Positions 42,574-52,815 of a DNA stretch of 64,000 nucleotides are shown piece by piece. Each line of letters starts with the position of its first letter. Position 1 is the first letter of the stretch. Source of the stretch: Bacteroidota bacterium (GTDB taxonomy: Bacteria; Bacteroidota; Bacteroidia; NS11-12g; UBA955); the NCBI GenBank assembly GCA_030682255.1, contig JAUXOK010000028.1, positions 1 through 64,000 of the forward strand. Direction: 5' to 3'. Made by a program: the position numbers and the translations under genes. The notes beneath the pieces were generated by a model that saw nothing but the letters and a program-made list of their open reading frames with translations, ran no database searches and was not told where the DNA came from.

Positions 42574-44787
42574 TTATACTGTAATAATTTTAGCAATGGC
42601 GTTATTATACAAATCTTCAAAATGTTTGATAGAACCATAATCAAAACCATCTATCACAGCTGATTGTCCTTTTACATTTCCAATAAATTGTATGGCAACA
42701 CCCATACCTTCAAAATGATTTTCCAAAGCCACTCTTGATGATGAACGAACCGAAACAACTACCCTACCTTGTGCTTCACCAAATAAATAAGCGTCTTTTC
42801 TATAGTTTGAATCTGATTTTACATCAAACCCTAAACCTGATTGCATAGCAGATTCTGCAAGCGTTACAAAAATACCACCCTCGCTAACATCATGTGCAGA
42901 TTGAATTAATCCGATAATAATGGCTTCATATAAGGCGTCATGCAATTGTTTTTCTTCATCTAAATTAAAATAAGGTGCAGGAGAATACTCTACTTTGTGG
43001 TATTTAGCTAAATATTGACTGCTTGAAATATCGTTTTGTGATTTTCCAATTAAAAAAATCAAGTCTCCTTCTTCAACAAATGCAGAACCGGTATGGTGTT
43101 TTGAATCTTCTATGATGCCAACCATACCAATAGTTGGTGTTGGATATACAGCAACGCCATCAGAACTTTGATTATAAAAACTTACGTTTCCTCCAGTTAC
43201 AGGTGTTTCAAATTTTAAACAAGCTTTGCGCATGCCATCAATACTGTGTTTAAATTGATAATAAACCTCTTTGTCATAAGGATTACCAAAATTCAAACAG
43301 TTGGTTACTCCACTCGGTTTTCCACCTGTACAAACTATGTTTCTAGCTGCTTCTGCAACGGCAATGGCGCAACCAGTTTCTGGATCGGCATAGACATAAC
43401 GGCTGTTACAATCAACGGTTAATGCCAATGAACGATTGGTGCCTTTGATTTTAACTACAGAAGCATCACTTGGTTTATTAGTGCTTTGATTCACTGTGCC
43501 AACCATGCTATCGTATTGATTAAACACCCATCTTTTGGATGCAATATTTGGTAATTGCATTAAATATTCTGCAACAGCTTTATAATCTTGTGGTTCTGCA
43601 ATTGTGTCAAATGCATATTGCTTAATTTTTTCAAAATATTTAGGTGTTTCCCATTCTCTGTGATAAATAGGCGCGCCTCCACCTAAAACCAAGCTTTCGC
43701 CTGGAATATCAGCTTCTAATTCACCATTATAATAATATTGTACACGTCCTGTATTTGTCACCTCTCCTATTTGAGCATAAGTTAATTCCCATTTTTTGAA
43801 AATGGCTTCTGCTAAATGTTCTTTTCCTTTTTCTAAAACCACCAACATACGCTCTTGACTTTCAGACAACAATATTTCCCATCCTTTCATATTCACTTGT
43901 CGGGTAGGAACTTTATCTAAATGAACAATCATCCCTGTACCACTCTTTGCAGACATCTCGCTTGTGCTGCAAGTAATACCTGCTGCTCCCATATCTTGCA
44001 TACCAATAATAGCTCCGGTATCAATTAACTCCATACTGGCTTCCAAAATCAACTTTTCCCAAAATGGGTCACCAACCTGAACACTTGGCAAATCATTGAT
44101 ACTGTCTTCAGAAATATCTTTACTTGCAAATGCCGCCCCGTGAATTCCGTCTTTTCCTGTTGTAGAACCAAAAATATAAACGGGATTACCAATACCTTCT
44201 GCAATGGCAGAAATAGTAGTACCAACTTTAGCTATACCAACACTCATGGCATTTACCAAGATATTAGTTTCATAACAATCATCAAAGTAAACCTCACCAC
44301 CAACCGTAGGAATACCAAAAGCATTGCCATAATCGCCAATACCTTTTACAACACCTTTTAACAACCATTTGGTTCTATCGGTATTGATATTACCAAAACG
44401 CAATGAATTAAGTTGAGCAATTGGACGAGCACCCATAGAGAAAATATCTCGATTAATTCCACCAACACCAGTTGCCGCACCTTGATAAGGCTCAATAGCC
44501 GATGGATGATTATGTGATTCAATTTTAAAACAAACAGCTAAACCATCGCCAATATCAACCAAACCAGCGTTTTCTTCACCAGCTTTTGCTAACATTGCAG
44601 GTCCTTCTTTGGGTAAGGTTTTTAACCAAACAATTGAGTTTTTATAAGAGCAATGCTCACTCCACATAACAGAATATATACTTAATTCTGTAAAATTTGG
44701 TGTGCGACCCAATATTTCTTTGATTTTTTCGAATTCCTCGGGACGTAATCCCAATTGTTGAGCTTGTTCTAAAGTTGCTAATTCCAT
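42574..44787 (-). CDS. purL: phosphoribosylformylglycinamidine synthase subunit PurL
   Basis: PurL makes FGAM from FGAR, ATP and ammonia in purine synthesis. At 737 residues this is the small, unfused type that needs PurQ and PurS, which are not in the window. Motifs include [11 protein letters not shown] (residues 43-53), [24 protein letters not shown] with the catalytic His, [30 protein letters not shown] and the second-half [12 protein letters not shown] and SAHDVSEGG. The promoter box at 44795-44802 is 7 bases from the ATG. Confidence 0.96.
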   Translation of the reverse strand: MELATLEQAQQLGLRPEEFEKIKEILGRTPNFTELSIYSVMWSEHCSYKNSIVWLKTLPKEGPAMLAKAGEENAGLVDIGDGLAVCFKIESHNHPSAIEPYQGAATGVGGINRDIFSMGARPIAQLNSLRFGNINTDRTKWLLKGVVKGIGDYGNAFGIPTVGGEVYFDDCYETNILVNAMSVGIAKVGTTISAIAEGIGNPVYIFGSTTGKDGIHGAAFASKDISEDSINDLPSVQVGDPFWEKLILEASMELIDTGAIIGMQDMGAAGITCSTSEMSAKSGTGMIVHLDKVPTRQVNMKGWEILLSESQERMLVVLEKGKEHLAEAIFKKWELTYAQIGEVTNTGRVQYYYNGELEADIPGESLVLGGGAPIYHREWETPKYFEKIKQYAFDTIAEPQDYKAVAEYLMQLPNIASKRWVFNQYDSMVGTVNQSTNKPSDASVVKIKGTNRSLALTVDCNSRYVYADPETGCAIAVAEAARNIVCTGGKPSGVTNCLNFGNPYDKEVYYQFKHSIDGMRKACLKFETPVTGGNVSFYNQSSDGVAVYPTPTIGMVGIIEDSKHHTGSAFVEEGDLIFLIGKSQNDISSSQYLAKYHKVEYSPAPYFNLDEEKQLHDALYEAIIIGLIQSAHDVSEGGIFVTLAESAMQSGLGFDVKSDSNYRKDAYLFGEAQGRVVVSVRSSSRVALENHFEGMGVAIQFIGNVKGQSAVIDGFDYGSIKHFEDLYNNAIAKIITV

Positions 44788-44794
44788 TTTGTTG

Positions 44795-44802
44795 CAAAAT
44801 TA
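44795..44802 (-). promoter_or_regulatory. -7 box (TAATTTTG) of purL
   Basis: A consensus TAnnTTTG lies 7 bases before the purL ATG, so the 5' leader would be very short. Confidence 0.6.
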
Positions 44803-44911
44803 AGCGGTTTATTGCTTTAATAAAAAACTAAGTATCAACATTATTTTATAACAATTATTTAAATTATTGAAAACTATAAATAATTATTTATTGAAAAAAG
44901 AATAGGTATAT

Positions 44912-46252
44912 CTAAGTTAAGGGTTTAGAAATTTTAATCGATTTTTTAACCAAATAATATCCCAAGAAACTGGCTACGATAGAAGCAGATAAAACACCAA
45001 TCTTAGCATGAGCAATTAAAACGGGGTCTTTAAAGGCGAGTTCTGATATAAATAAAGACATCGTAAAACCAATCGCTCCCAAACATGCAATACCAATGAT
45101 ATGTTTAAACGTAATATCTGAAGGCAGAACAGCTAATTTCAACTTCAAACACAAATAAACCATTCCTGTAATTCCCAATAATTTACCAAGCAATAAACTA
45201 AAAAAAATACCGATAGTTATTGGGCTGATAAGTTGAGTCATAATATCGTTTCCAAATGTTACACCACTGTTTGCTAGTGCAAAAATTGGCATGATGATAA
45301 AAGCAACTACTGGATGAATTTTATGTTCTAATCTTTGCAAGGGTGTTAAAGCCTTAATGGATAATGATTTCATGTCTTCTAAAACATGGAGTTGGTCATT
45401 AGTGACAGTAGTTTTGTTGTTGGGAATTAAATTTTTAAACTTTAATAGCAATTTTTCTGCTTTTCTATTAAAAGTGGATTCTGTAATTTTAGCATTTGCT
45501 GGAATAGTAAATGCGGCTAAAACAGCTGCAATAGTTGCGTGAACACCCGATAATAAAAAAGCTAACCATAATCCACCAATTCCTACAATACCATAAAATA
45601 AAGTATTTCGAACACCTATCATGTTTGCTGTAATAAGAACGGTCATAAAAACACCGCCAAGCATCAAGCTCATAAAATCAATATTGGATGTATAAAAAAA
45701 CGCAATCACCAAAACAGCACCAATATCATCTGCAATAGCTAAAGCTGTAAGAAAAATTTTAACTGAAAGGGGCACCCTATTTCCCAATAAATACAAAACA
45801 CCTAATGCAAAAGCAATGTCGGTAGCCATAGGAATTCCCCAACCATTACTTGCTTCTCCACTTGGGTTAAATATCAAAAAAATTAACGCTGGAAAAACCA
45901 TACCGCCAATAGCACCTGCAATAGGCAAAATAGCATTTTTAGGATTACTGAGTTCTCCAGCAATGATTTCTCTCTTCAGTTCTAAACCAACAACAAAGAA
46001 AAAAACTGCCATTAAACCATCGTTTATCCAATGGTGTAAACTCTTAGAAATTACATGTTGGTCGAAACCTATTATAAAATGATATTCCCAAAAATGGTGG
46101 TAGCTTTCTTTTATTGGTGAATTGGCAAGTATCAATGCCAATAATGCGGAAGAAAATAAAACAATACCACTGGTAGTGCTATTATTAACGAATTGTTTAA
46201 CAGGGTCAATGATCCAAGTGTCTACGATTTGTTTTTTGTTTTCTTCGTGCAT
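44912..46252 (-). CDS. nhaA: Na+/H+ antiporter NhaA
   Basis: NhaA expels sodium in exchange for protons at the inner membrane. The 446-residue protein has about twelve hydrophobic segments. The ion-binding aspartate pair is in ALAIADDIGAVLVIAFF. Other signatures are HHWINDGLMAVFFFVVGLELKREI and GWGIPMATDIAFALGVL, and the C-terminal Lys-bearing GFTMSLFISELAF segment is present. It is the last gene of a run beginning with the glycosyltransferase at 48342; 18 bases separate it from the TonB-domain gene. Confidence 0.95.
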   Translation of the reverse strand: MHEENKKQIVDTWIIDPVKQFVNNSTTSGIVLFSSALLALILANSPIKESYHHFWEYHFIIGFDQHVISKSLHHWINDGLMAVFFFVVGLELKREIIAGELSNPKNAILPIAGAIGGMVFPALIFLIFNPSGEASNGWGIPMATDIAFALGVLYLLGNRVPLSVKIFLTALAIADDIGAVLVIAFFYTSNIDFMSLMLGGVFMTVLITANMIGVRNTLFYGIVGIGGLWLAFLLSGVHATIAAVLAAFTIPANAKITESTFNRKAEKLLLKFKNLIPNNKTTVTNDQLHVLEDMKSLSIKALTPLQRLEHKIHPVVAFIIMPIFALANSGVTFGNDIMTQLISPITIGIFFSLLLGKLLGITGMVYLCLKLKLAVLPSDITFKHIIGIACLGAIGFTMSLFISELAFKDPVLIAHAKIGVLSASIVASFLGYYLVKKSIKISKPLT

Positions 46253-46270
46253 CTTTTAAAGGATATAAAT

Positions 46271-46975
46271 TTATTCTATAGAAAATTTAATGGGAATTGT
46301 AGATGCAATACTTTTAATTTCACCTAAAATTAAACCTGGCTTCCATTTCCCACTAGTAAGTTTAATTACATCTAATGCGTCTTTATTCAATAATTCATTA
46401 TCTGTATTTAAAACATGAACATTTGTTACGCTTCCATCAATTTCAACTGTAAATTTCACAAGTACAACACCTTGAATTTTATTTTCAAAAGCACTTTTAG
46501 GATAAACTAGAAAATCATCTATAAATTCCTGAAAATACTCATCATCACCTAAAAGGCTCGGATAAATTAAAAATTTCACATCTGCTGTGTCTTTGCCATC
46601 GTAGCCATAAGATTTTTGGGCAACAATCTCGTTGATGCTCATTTCAATAATGAGCCTTTTTTGCCCATTTGGGTAATATGATCTGTATATACCATCATAA
46701 ACTATTTCTCCATATATGTATCTGTGATTACTTATAGATTGTATACCTTTATTTTCATAAAATGATGTATCAATCTTAAAAGTATCCAATTTCCCTTTAT
46801 GTTCTATCGTATATAAATGGATTTTATTACTAATTCTGTAATCAATATATTGTGTTTCAAATTTAATATTTTTTTTGGATGGATTGATATTGTCTAATTT
46901 ATTTTGAGTTTGTGAAAAAACAAATTCATTAGAAACCAAAAGAAAAGGTATAATGATAATTGCTTTTTGAGTCAT
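46271..46975 (-). CDS. secreted protein with TonB C-terminal domain
   Basis: The 234-residue protein has a signal peptide (ending SNEFVFSQ) and no retained N-terminal membrane anchor. Its C-terminal ~85 residues match the TonB C-terminal fold (YPKSAFENKIQGVVLVKFTVEIDGSVTNVHV ... NKDALDVIKLTSGKWKPG, given here in parts). The middle has a YYPNGQKRLIIEMSIN segment like a MORN-type toxin-antitoxin repeat motif. Many Bacteroidota exported proteins carry this TonB-like domain without being true TonB. The role is unknown. It lies 3 bases after pdxH. Confidence 0.78.
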   Translation of the reverse strand: MTQKAIIIIPFLLVSNEFVFSQTQNKLDNINPSKKNIKFETQYIDYRISNKIHLYTIEHKGKLDTFKIDTSFYENKGIQSISNHRYIYGEIVYDGIYRSYYPNGQKRLIIEMSINEIVAQKSYGYDGKDTADVKFLIYPSLLGDDEYFQEFIDDFLVYPKSAFENKIQGVVLVKFTVEIDGSVTNVHVLNTDNELLNKDALDVIKLTSGKWKPGLILGEIKSIASTIPIKFSIE

Positions 46976-46978
46976 AAT

Positions 46979-47623
46979 TTAAGGATAAAGTCGTTTTAAA
47001 TTCCAAATGCCATTTTGCAAATAATATTGCAGTCTATCGTGAAGGCGATTGCTTCTGCCTTGCCAAAATTCAATGGCGAGGGGTTTAACAATGTATCCAC
47101 CCCAATGTTCGGGTATTTGTGGTTTTTCTGTTTTGTATTTTTCCAAAGCGTTTTGCATAGCTATTTCTAGCATTTCTCTGTTTTCAAGATACTGACTTTG
47201 AGCACTTATAATAGCGCCAATTTGCGATTCAAAAGGACGAGAATAAAAATAGGCTTCGCTTTCTGCTTGGCTGATTTTTTCGGCAACGCCTTGAATTCTA
47301 ACTTGTCTTTCTAATTCTAACCAAACAAAATTAAGGCTAACATTGGGATTCGAGGCAATCTGTTGCCCTTTGTTACTTCCATAATTGGTAAAAAACACAA
47401 AACCATCATCCTCTATAGATTTCAACAATACAATTCTGCTATCGGGAATATTATCATTGCAAGTGCTTAAACACATAGCATTGGGTTCTTGCAATTCAGC
47501 TTTCATAGCCTGATGAAACCAACTCCTGAATTGAACTATTGGATTTTCGTTTACGCCATTTTCATTGAGCTGAGCCGAACTGTAGTTTTTTCTTAAGGCT
47601 TTGATATCTTGGTTGTGGGTCAT
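46979..47623 (-). CDS. pdxH: pyridoxamine 5'-phosphate oxidase PdxH
   Basis: PdxH oxidises pyridoxamine/pyridoxine phosphate to pyridoxal phosphate with FMN. The 214-residue length is typical. The motifs are IRALRKNYSS-like start (here IKALRKNYSSAQL), FRSWFHQAMKAE, NAMCLSTCNDNIPDSRIVLLK, FFTNYGSNKGQQIASNP, FVWLELERQVRIQG, YFYSRPFESQIGA and the C-terminal EFWQGRSNRLHDRLQY. The start overlaps the stop of the glycosyltransferase by four bases. Confidence 0.95.
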   Translation of the reverse strand: MTHNQDIKALRKNYSSAQLNENGVNENPIVQFRSWFHQAMKAELQEPNAMCLSTCNDNIPDSRIVLLKSIEDDGFVFFTNYGSNKGQQIASNPNVSLNFVWLELERQVRIQGVAEKISQAESEAYFYSRPFESQIGAIISAQSQYLENREMLEIAMQNALEKYKTEKPQIPEHWGGYIVKPLAIEFWQGRSNRLHDRLQYYLQNGIWNLKRLYP

Positions 47624-48342
47624 TTATTGAAAATACTTTTAAGTTTTAACTCTATTACCCCAAAAAAAGCTTCTTTAAAAATCTTCTTACTCATTTTGGA
47701 GGTACCTAATGTTCTATCTGTGAAAATAATGGGCACTTCTACAATTTTTATCTTTTTAAGAAACACTTTAAATTTCATTTCGATTTGAAAAGCATAGCCT
47801 TTAAATTTGATTTTATCGAGGTCGATGGCTTGAAGTGTTTCTCTTGTGTAGCAAACAAAACCGGCAGTTGAATCACGAATGGACATTCCAGTAATCAATC
47901 TAACATAAGCACTTGCATAATAACTCATAATTACACGACTCATAGGCCAATTCACTACATTTACTCCGGTAACATAACGGGAGCCTATCACCAAACCCGC
48001 ATTTTCGTCTTTAGAAGCTTTTAAAAGCCTTGGCAAATCATCGGGATTATGAGAAAAATCAGCATCCATTTCAAAAATATATTGATAATGTCTTTCCAAA
48101 CACCATTTAAAACCAGCAATATAGGCAGTTCCCAAACCATTTTTCACTTGTCTTTCCAAAAGATGAAGCCTGTTGTTAAATTTAGTTTGTAAACTTTTTA
48201 CTTTGCTAGCAGTGCCATCTGGAGAGTTGTCGTCTACTATCAAAACATCAAATTCAGGTTGAAGCGACATCACTTTTAGAATGATGTTTTCTATGTTTTC
48301 AATCTCATTGTAAGTTGGTATGATAACAATTAAATCAGTCAA
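47620..48342 (-). CDS. polyprenol monophosphomannose synthase-like glycosyltransferase (GT2)
   Basis: The 240-residue protein is a GT2 enzyme of the Dpm1 group without membrane domain. It has IIPTYNEIENIENII, the nucleotide-binding LIVDDNSPDGTA, the acceptor/metal motif FEMDADFSHNPDDLPRL and the GSRYVTGVNVVNWP signature. It likely transfers a hexose from a nucleotide sugar to polyprenol phosphate, supplying a lipid-linked sugar for glycosylation. It leads the operon with pdxH, the TonB-domain protein and nhaA. Confidence 0.87.
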   Translation of the reverse strand: MTDLIVIIPTYNEIENIENIILKVMSLQPEFDVLIVDDNSPDGTASKVKSLQTKFNNRLHLLERQVKNGLGTAYIAGFKWCLERHYQYIFEMDADFSHNPDDLPRLLKASKDENAGLVIGSRYVTGVNVVNWPMSRVIMSYYASAYVRLITGMSIRDSTAGFVCYTRETLQAIDLDKIKFKGYAFQIEMKFKVFLKKIKIVEVPIIFTDRTLGTSKMSKKIFKEAFFGVIELKLKSIFNK

Positions 48343-48406
48343 TTTTAAATATTAATTAGAAAAGGTTGCAAATTAATGTTTATTTTGAAGCATAAAAAAT
48401 GAATTG

Positions 48407-48907
48407 ATGCAAAGAGCTGTTTTTTTCGATAGAGATGGAGTTATAAACCGCGAAATGGGAGATTATGTTACTCAAAAAGAGGATTTCCACTTATTACCAG
48501 ACGCCATAGATTGTATCAAACTAGCACATAAAAATGGATTCAAAGTCATTTTAATAACAAATCAGGGAGGTATTGACAAAAAGTTATATGACGAGAAAAT
48601 CCTCAATGAAATCCATCAAGTGCTTATTAATGAGTGTGTTAAAAATGGCACAACTATTGACGATATATTTTACTGCAGACACCACCCTACTATTGGAAAT
48701 TGTTTGTGTAGAAAACCAAATTCTTTAATGTTAGAAAAAGCTATTGCTAAATACCATCTCAATCCATCACATTGTATAATGATTGGAGATCATCAAAGAG
48801 ATATTGATGCCGCTTTAAAAGCAGGTGTTTTAGGATTGCTTGTGCAACCAAATAAACCCAAATTACATCTACTAAATGAACAAATTAATGCACTCTTGTC
48901 TAAATAA
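48407..48907 (+). CDS. gmhB: HAD phosphatase, D,D-heptose 1,7-bisphosphate phosphatase (GmhB) type
   Basis: The ATG at 48407 is preferred over the in-frame TTG three bases upstream (166 residues). The HAD motif I is AVFFDRDGVIN with the nucleophilic Asp, motif II is LITNQGG and motif IV is MIGDHQRDIDAAL. The zinc loop YCRHHPTIGNCLCRKP has the Cys-x-His...Cys-x-Cys arrangement specific to GmhB/HisB-N phosphatases. GmhB makes heptose 1-phosphate for LPS inner core. Related histidinol-phosphatase activity cannot be excluded. Confidence 0.85.
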   Translation: MQRAVFFDRDGVINREMGDYVTQKEDFHLLPDAIDCIKLAHKNGFKVILITNQGGIDKKLYDEKILNEIHQVLINECVKNGTTIDDIFYCRHHPTIGNCLCRKPNSLMLEKAIAKYHLNPSHCIMIGDHQRDIDAALKAGVLGLLVQPNKPKLHLLNEQINALLSK

Positions 48908-48912
48908 AACCT

Positions 48913-48920
48913 TATTTTTG
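48913..48920 (+). promoter_or_regulatory. -7 box (TATTTTTG) of the TlpA-like gene
   Basis: A consensus TAnnTTTG lies 15 bases ahead of the ATG at 48936. Confidence 0.6.
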
Positions 48921-48935
48921 TAAAATTATATAGTA

Positions 48936-50099
48936 ATGAATAAATCGATTCTTCTCATTTTAATCACTTTTTTAACAACTTCTTTGTTTGGGCAAAATAA
49001 ACCTACAAATCCACCAGTTAAAAAAACGACAACAGCAAACAAGAAAACTGTTAAACCTTTACCAAAAGTTAACTACGTTATCAATGGAAAACTCAATGGT
49101 TTAAAAAATCATTTGATGGTTTTAAACAAATTTAATTATCAAAAAATGGAGTTATTAGACTCTGTAACTACTGATAGTGAGGGTAATTTTACGTTTAAAG
49201 GAACAACTATTGAATCATGTATTGTATATTTACAATTCAATAAGCAAACTGCTGTCCCATTGATTATAGAAAATGGTGTTGTTTTTAATCTTAAAATCGA
49301 TGCTAATCAACCTGGCTTAAATTACGAAATGACCGGTGAAAAAATTGAAAAATCAAGTGAAATATACAATTTCATTAAAAAATATTCTAAATTGGCGGGT
49401 GAACTAGGTCAATTAGAACAAGCTATCTATAAGGAAGAGAATGCTATGATAATTCAATCTGCTCAGATTGAATATTCTATAAAGCAGAAAGAATTAACTT
49501 TAGCTTTAGATGAAATGATAAACAATGGCAGTCCACTTCAATCATACTTTATCATGATGAATTTTATAGAAGAAAAAAAGGTAGCAGATGTTAAGTCTTT
49601 GATGAAAAAAATGGAATTGACAATGCCACAAAGTTCTTACTATAAAGACATGAAAGAAATGTATGAAAGCACTAAATTTTTAGCGGAAGGAGAACCTGTT
49701 CCTGATATAAACTTACCTCAACCTAACGGCACAAATCTTAAATTATCTTCATTAAAAGGCAAAGTTGTTTTGATAGATTTTTGGGCAAGCTGGTGCGGAC
49801 CATGCAGAGCTGAATTTCCAAATCTAAAAAGAATCTACGATTTATATAAATCAAAAGGATTTGAAATTTATGCAGTATCATTGGATAGAGATGCAGCATC
49901 ATGGAATGGCGCAATAGCTTCAAACAAACTTAATTGGCTTCATGTTAGTGATTTAAAATATTGGAGTTGTGAGCCAGCAAAACAATACAAAGTTACTGGC
50001 ATACCATTCACAGTTTTAATAGATAAAAATGGCAATGTGATTGCAAAAAACTTAAGAGGTGAAGAACTTGAAAGAAAACTTGAGGAATTGTTTCCATAA
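48936..50099 (+). CDS. TlpA-like thioredoxin-fold protein with DUF4369 N-terminal domain
   Basis: The 387-residue exported protein has a signal peptide (ending SLFGQN), then a basic linker. A DUF4369-type beta domain follows (VINGKLNGLKNHLMVLNK, about residues 47-150) and then a helical linker. The C-terminal AhpC/TSA-thioredoxin domain (about 250-387) has the active site WASWCGPCRAEFP and the cis-Pro motif GIPFTVLIDKNG. It likely reduces disulphides in the periplasm or on the cell surface. This domain pair is a common Bacteroidota architecture. Confidence 0.9.
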   Translation: MNKSILLILITFLTTSLFGQNKPTNPPVKKTTTANKKTVKPLPKVNYVINGKLNGLKNHLMVLNKFNYQKMELLDSVTTDSEGNFTFKGTTIESCIVYLQFNKQTAVPLIIENGVVFNLKIDANQPGLNYEMTGEKIEKSSEIYNFIKKYSKLAGELGQLEQAIYKEENAMIIQSAQIEYSIKQKELTLALDEMINNGSPLQSYFIMMNFIEEKKVADVKSLMKKMELTMPQSSYYKDMKEMYESTKFLAEGEPVPDINLPQPNGTNLKLSSLKGKVVLIDFWASWCGPCRAEFPNLKRIYDLYKSKGFEIYAVSLDRDAASWNGAIASNKLNWLHVSDLKYWSCEPAKQYKVTGIPFTVLIDKNGNVIAKNLRGEELERKLEELFP

Positions 50100-50165
50100 C
50101 AAATTGATAATTTTAAATTAACCATATGTTCAGTTTAAAGTTCTTGTTTTGAACCATCATTTAAA

Positions 50166-50852
50166 ATGAATTCACAATTATCATACAAAATCTTAATAGT
50201 TGATGACGAGATAGATATTATCGAGTTATTGAGCTATAATCTTAAAAAGGAAAATTTTACTGTTGTTGCAGCAATGAACGGCAAAGAAGCGATACAAATT
50301 GCATCGAAAATTAAACCCGATATTATATTAATGGATGTTATGATGCCCGAAATGGATGGCATCGAAGCATGTAGACAAATCAAAGCGATGCCTCAATTAA
50401 TCAATACGCCACTAATTTTTTTAACAGCTAGAGGAGAAGAATTTAGTGAATTGGCAGGTTTTGAAGCAGGTGCAGATGATTACATTATTAAGCCAATTAA
50501 ACCAAGAGTATTAATTTCTAGACTAAAAGCCATTTTAAGAAGAAATTCTCAAGATGCGCCCAAATCAGTAGCTATGAATTTTACAGATTTAAAAATCGAT
50601 AGAGAAAGTTTCAGTGTAACATATAAAGGTAAAGTTCTACAGTTTCCGAAAAAGGAGTTTGAATTATTATCATTATTAGCATCAAAACCAGGAAAGGTAT
50701 TTACTCGTGAGCAAATATTAGAATCCATTTGGGGTGATGATGTCTTAGTTGTCGATAGAACTATTGATGTTCATATTCGAAAAATTCGTGAAAAACTAGA
50801 GGATAACTATATTCAAACCATTAAAGGGGTTGGATATAAATTTGAAGTGTGA
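50166..50852 (+). CDS. OmpR/PhoB-family response regulator
   Basis: The 228-residue regulator has an N-terminal receiver with ILIVDDEIDIIELL, the phosphoacceptor Asp in PDIILMDVMMPEMDG and the switch Thr/Lys in FLTARGEE and DYIIKPIKP. The C-terminal winged helix is FPKKEFELLSLLASKPGKVFTR ... VVDRTIDVHIRKIREKL. It probably regulates transcription in response to the partner kinase, whose GTG start overlaps its stop by four bases. Confidence 0.94.
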   Translation: MNSQLSYKILIVDDEIDIIELLSYNLKKENFTVVAAMNGKEAIQIASKIKPDIILMDVMMPEMDGIEACRQIKAMPQLINTPLIFLTARGEEFSELAGFEAGADDYIIKPIKPRVLISRLKAILRRNSQDAPKSVAMNFTDLKIDRESFSVTYKGKVLQFPKKEFELLSLLASKPGKVFTREQILESIWGDDVLVVDRTIDVHIRKIREKLEDNYIQTIKGVGYKFEV

Positions 50853-51886
50853 AAAGAAGATTAACACCTGAACGCATTTCCCTTCTAACAACCTTAGTTT
50901 TGGTTGTGATTTTTTCCGCTTTTTTATTGATTTTCAAAACCACGCTTCTTTCTTTTTTATTATCTTTATTTATTTTCGGGTCGTTAACCTACATCATCAT
51001 TTTATTTACACTTGAGTATTTTATTTATAGAAAAATTAAACTCATCTATAAAACCATTCATACGCATAAAACTTCAAAAAACGCTCCAATAAAATTTATT
51101 GACGATTATAACATCGATCCTATCAATAAGGTAAATGAAGAGGTTAAACAATGGGCAATTGACCAAAAAAAGGAAATGAACAAACTGATTGCCACAGAAC
51201 AGTACCGTAAAGAATTTTTGGGCAATGTATCTCACGAATTAAAAACACCCATTTTTAACATTCAAGGTTATATAGAAACCTTATTAGATGGCGCAATTGA
51301 TGATGAAGAAGTAAAGTTTAAGTTTCTAAAAAAAGCAGCAACAAGTGCTGAAAGATTAAATAATTTAGTGAATGATTTGTTGGATATTAGCAAGTTAGAA
51401 AGTGGCACATTGAATATGAATATCAAGAATTTTGATATCAATGAGCTGACCAAAGATATTTTTGAAACCTATTATAAATTGGCTTCAGATAAACTCATCA
51501 AGTTAAAAATTAAAGAAGGTTGTGATGAACCTTTATTTGTTAATGCCGATAAAGAAAGAATCAGACAAGTTTTTAATAATTTAATTGCTAATTCTATCAA
51601 TTATGGAGGTAAAGAGAATGGCACTGTTCGAGTAGGTTATTATGATATGGATACATACGCTTTGGTTGAAGTAAGTGATGATGGTGAAGGCATTGACCCT
51701 GAACATTTACCTAGGCTATTTGAGCGCTTTTATAGGATTGACAAAAGTAGATCTAGGAATAGCGGTGGTTCTGGCTTAGGTTTATCTATTGTAAAACATA
51801 TCATAGAGGCGCACCAACAAACCATCAGTGTAAGAAGTACAATTGGCAAAGGAACCACATTTGCATTTACACTTGCAAAAGCTTAA
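50849..51886 (+). CDS. PhoR-like sensor histidine kinase
   Basis: The 345-residue kinase starts at GTG 50849 (GTGA overlap with the regulator gene). Two membrane helices lie in residues about 12-62 with almost no periplasmic loop, so the signal is probably sensed in or near the membrane. The HisKA box is FLGNVSHELKTPIFNIQGY. The N box FNNLIANSINYG, G1 VSDDGEGIDPEHL, F box LFERFYRIDKSRSR and G2 GGSGLGLSIVKH are intact. Together with the regulator it resembles the PhoPR-type pair of Bacteroidota. The signal is unknown. Confidence 0.93.
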   Translation: MKRRLTPERISLLTTLVLVVIFSAFLLIFKTTLLSFLLSLFIFGSLTYIIILFTLEYFIYRKIKLIYKTIHTHKTSKNAPIKFIDDYNIDPINKVNEEVKQWAIDQKKEMNKLIATEQYRKEFLGNVSHELKTPIFNIQGYIETLLDGAIDDEEVKFKFLKKAATSAERLNNLVNDLLDISKLESGTLNMNIKNFDINELTKDIFETYYKLASDKLIKLKIKEGCDEPLFVNADKERIRQVFNNLIANSINYGGKENGTVRVGYYDMDTYALVEVSDDGEGIDPEHLPRLFERFYRIDKSRSRNSGGSGLGLSIVKHIIEAHQQTISVRSTIGKGTTFAFTLAKA

Positions 51887-51888
51887 AA

Positions 51889-52815
51889 CTAAAATTTTAA
51901 CAAATGACCTTTGAATCTTTGGTTACTAAACTCCAATGCAGGAGATGGTAATTTGATACAGTTTAAAACAAACAATATTTTCTTGAGCGTTTTATTGTTG
52001 GTTTTTATTTTTGTTAAATTGTAATCTAACGATAAATAATACTGCCTATAACGTTTCACATCTGTTCTATCAACCAATTGTTTATTTTGGTCTTCCCATT
52101 TATTTTCAGTTCCACCTAGTAAACCATTAGCGCCATATCCTAAACCAAGCCCTAAAAAATCAATTTTTGTATTTTTTAAGGGCGAATAACACAACCAATA
52201 GGTTTGTCCATTGTAGTCTTTAGATAATCCTGTTAAAAAAGAGTTTCCCAAAACATTGGGTCTTTCTTTTCTATAAGAACTAGGTGAATAAGAGAATTTC
52301 ATGGTAAACTTTTGTTCTTGCCACAAAGCATGTTGACCTATACACAAAGCACTGCCAAAAGTATTAGCAATTAAATCACCTGTGCTAGCGCCCCAACCTG
52401 CTGAAAAACCATCAAATACTTCAATTGGTGTTTGAAAAATCAAACCAAATAAGCCCCATTTCCATTGATTTTTTTTGGAAACTCCAGCCCATTGTGCAGC
52501 TTCAATTCCGGTATAGCTTAAATAATAAGCAGAGTATGCATGACCAAATTTATCCATTTGCAGCCATTGTCTATTATCATTGATAAAATGGAAACTAGAA
52601 CTTGGATAATCCTTATACCACATTTGATACAAGCCAGCATGAACAACAGCACTACCACCTAACCCAACAGCATAACAAAGATTTTGTCTTTTTTTATTAT
52701 TAATACCAACGGTGTCGGATTGAGCCAATAAATTAAATGACCACAATAGCGCAATAACAATGGTCAGTTTAAATAGGTTTGTACTAAGCCAATATGGTTG
52801 CTTTACAATGTTCAA
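51889..52815 (-). CDS. DUF2279 membrane-associated protein
   Basis: The 308-residue protein has an N-terminal hydrophobic segment (about residues 15-31, ending LLAQS). The DUF2279 core follows: MDKFGHAYSAYYLSYTG, EAAQWAGVSKKNQWKWG, IEVFDGFSAGWGASTGDLIANTFGSAL. This family is related to YfiM-like predicted periplasmic lipoproteins of unknown role. Its start lies 32 bases inside the 3' end of the phosphohexomutase gene, indicating one transcript. The stop is two bases from that of the convergent kinase gene. Confidence 0.83.
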   Translation of the reverse strand: MNIVKQPYWLSTNLFKLTIVIALLWSFNLLAQSDTVGINNKKRQNLCYAVGLGGSAVVHAGLYQMWYKDYPSSSFHFINDNRQWLQMDKFGHAYSAYYLSYTGIEAAQWAGVSKKNQWKWGLFGLIFQTPIEVFDGFSAGWGASTGDLIANTFGSALCIGQHALWQEQKFTMKFSYSPSSYRKERPNVLGNSFLTGLSKDYNGQTYWLCYSPLKNTKIDFLGLGLGYGANGLLGGTENKWEDQNKQLVDRTDVKRYRQYYLSLDYNLTKIKTNNKTLKKILFVLNCIKLPSPALEFSNQRFKGHLLKF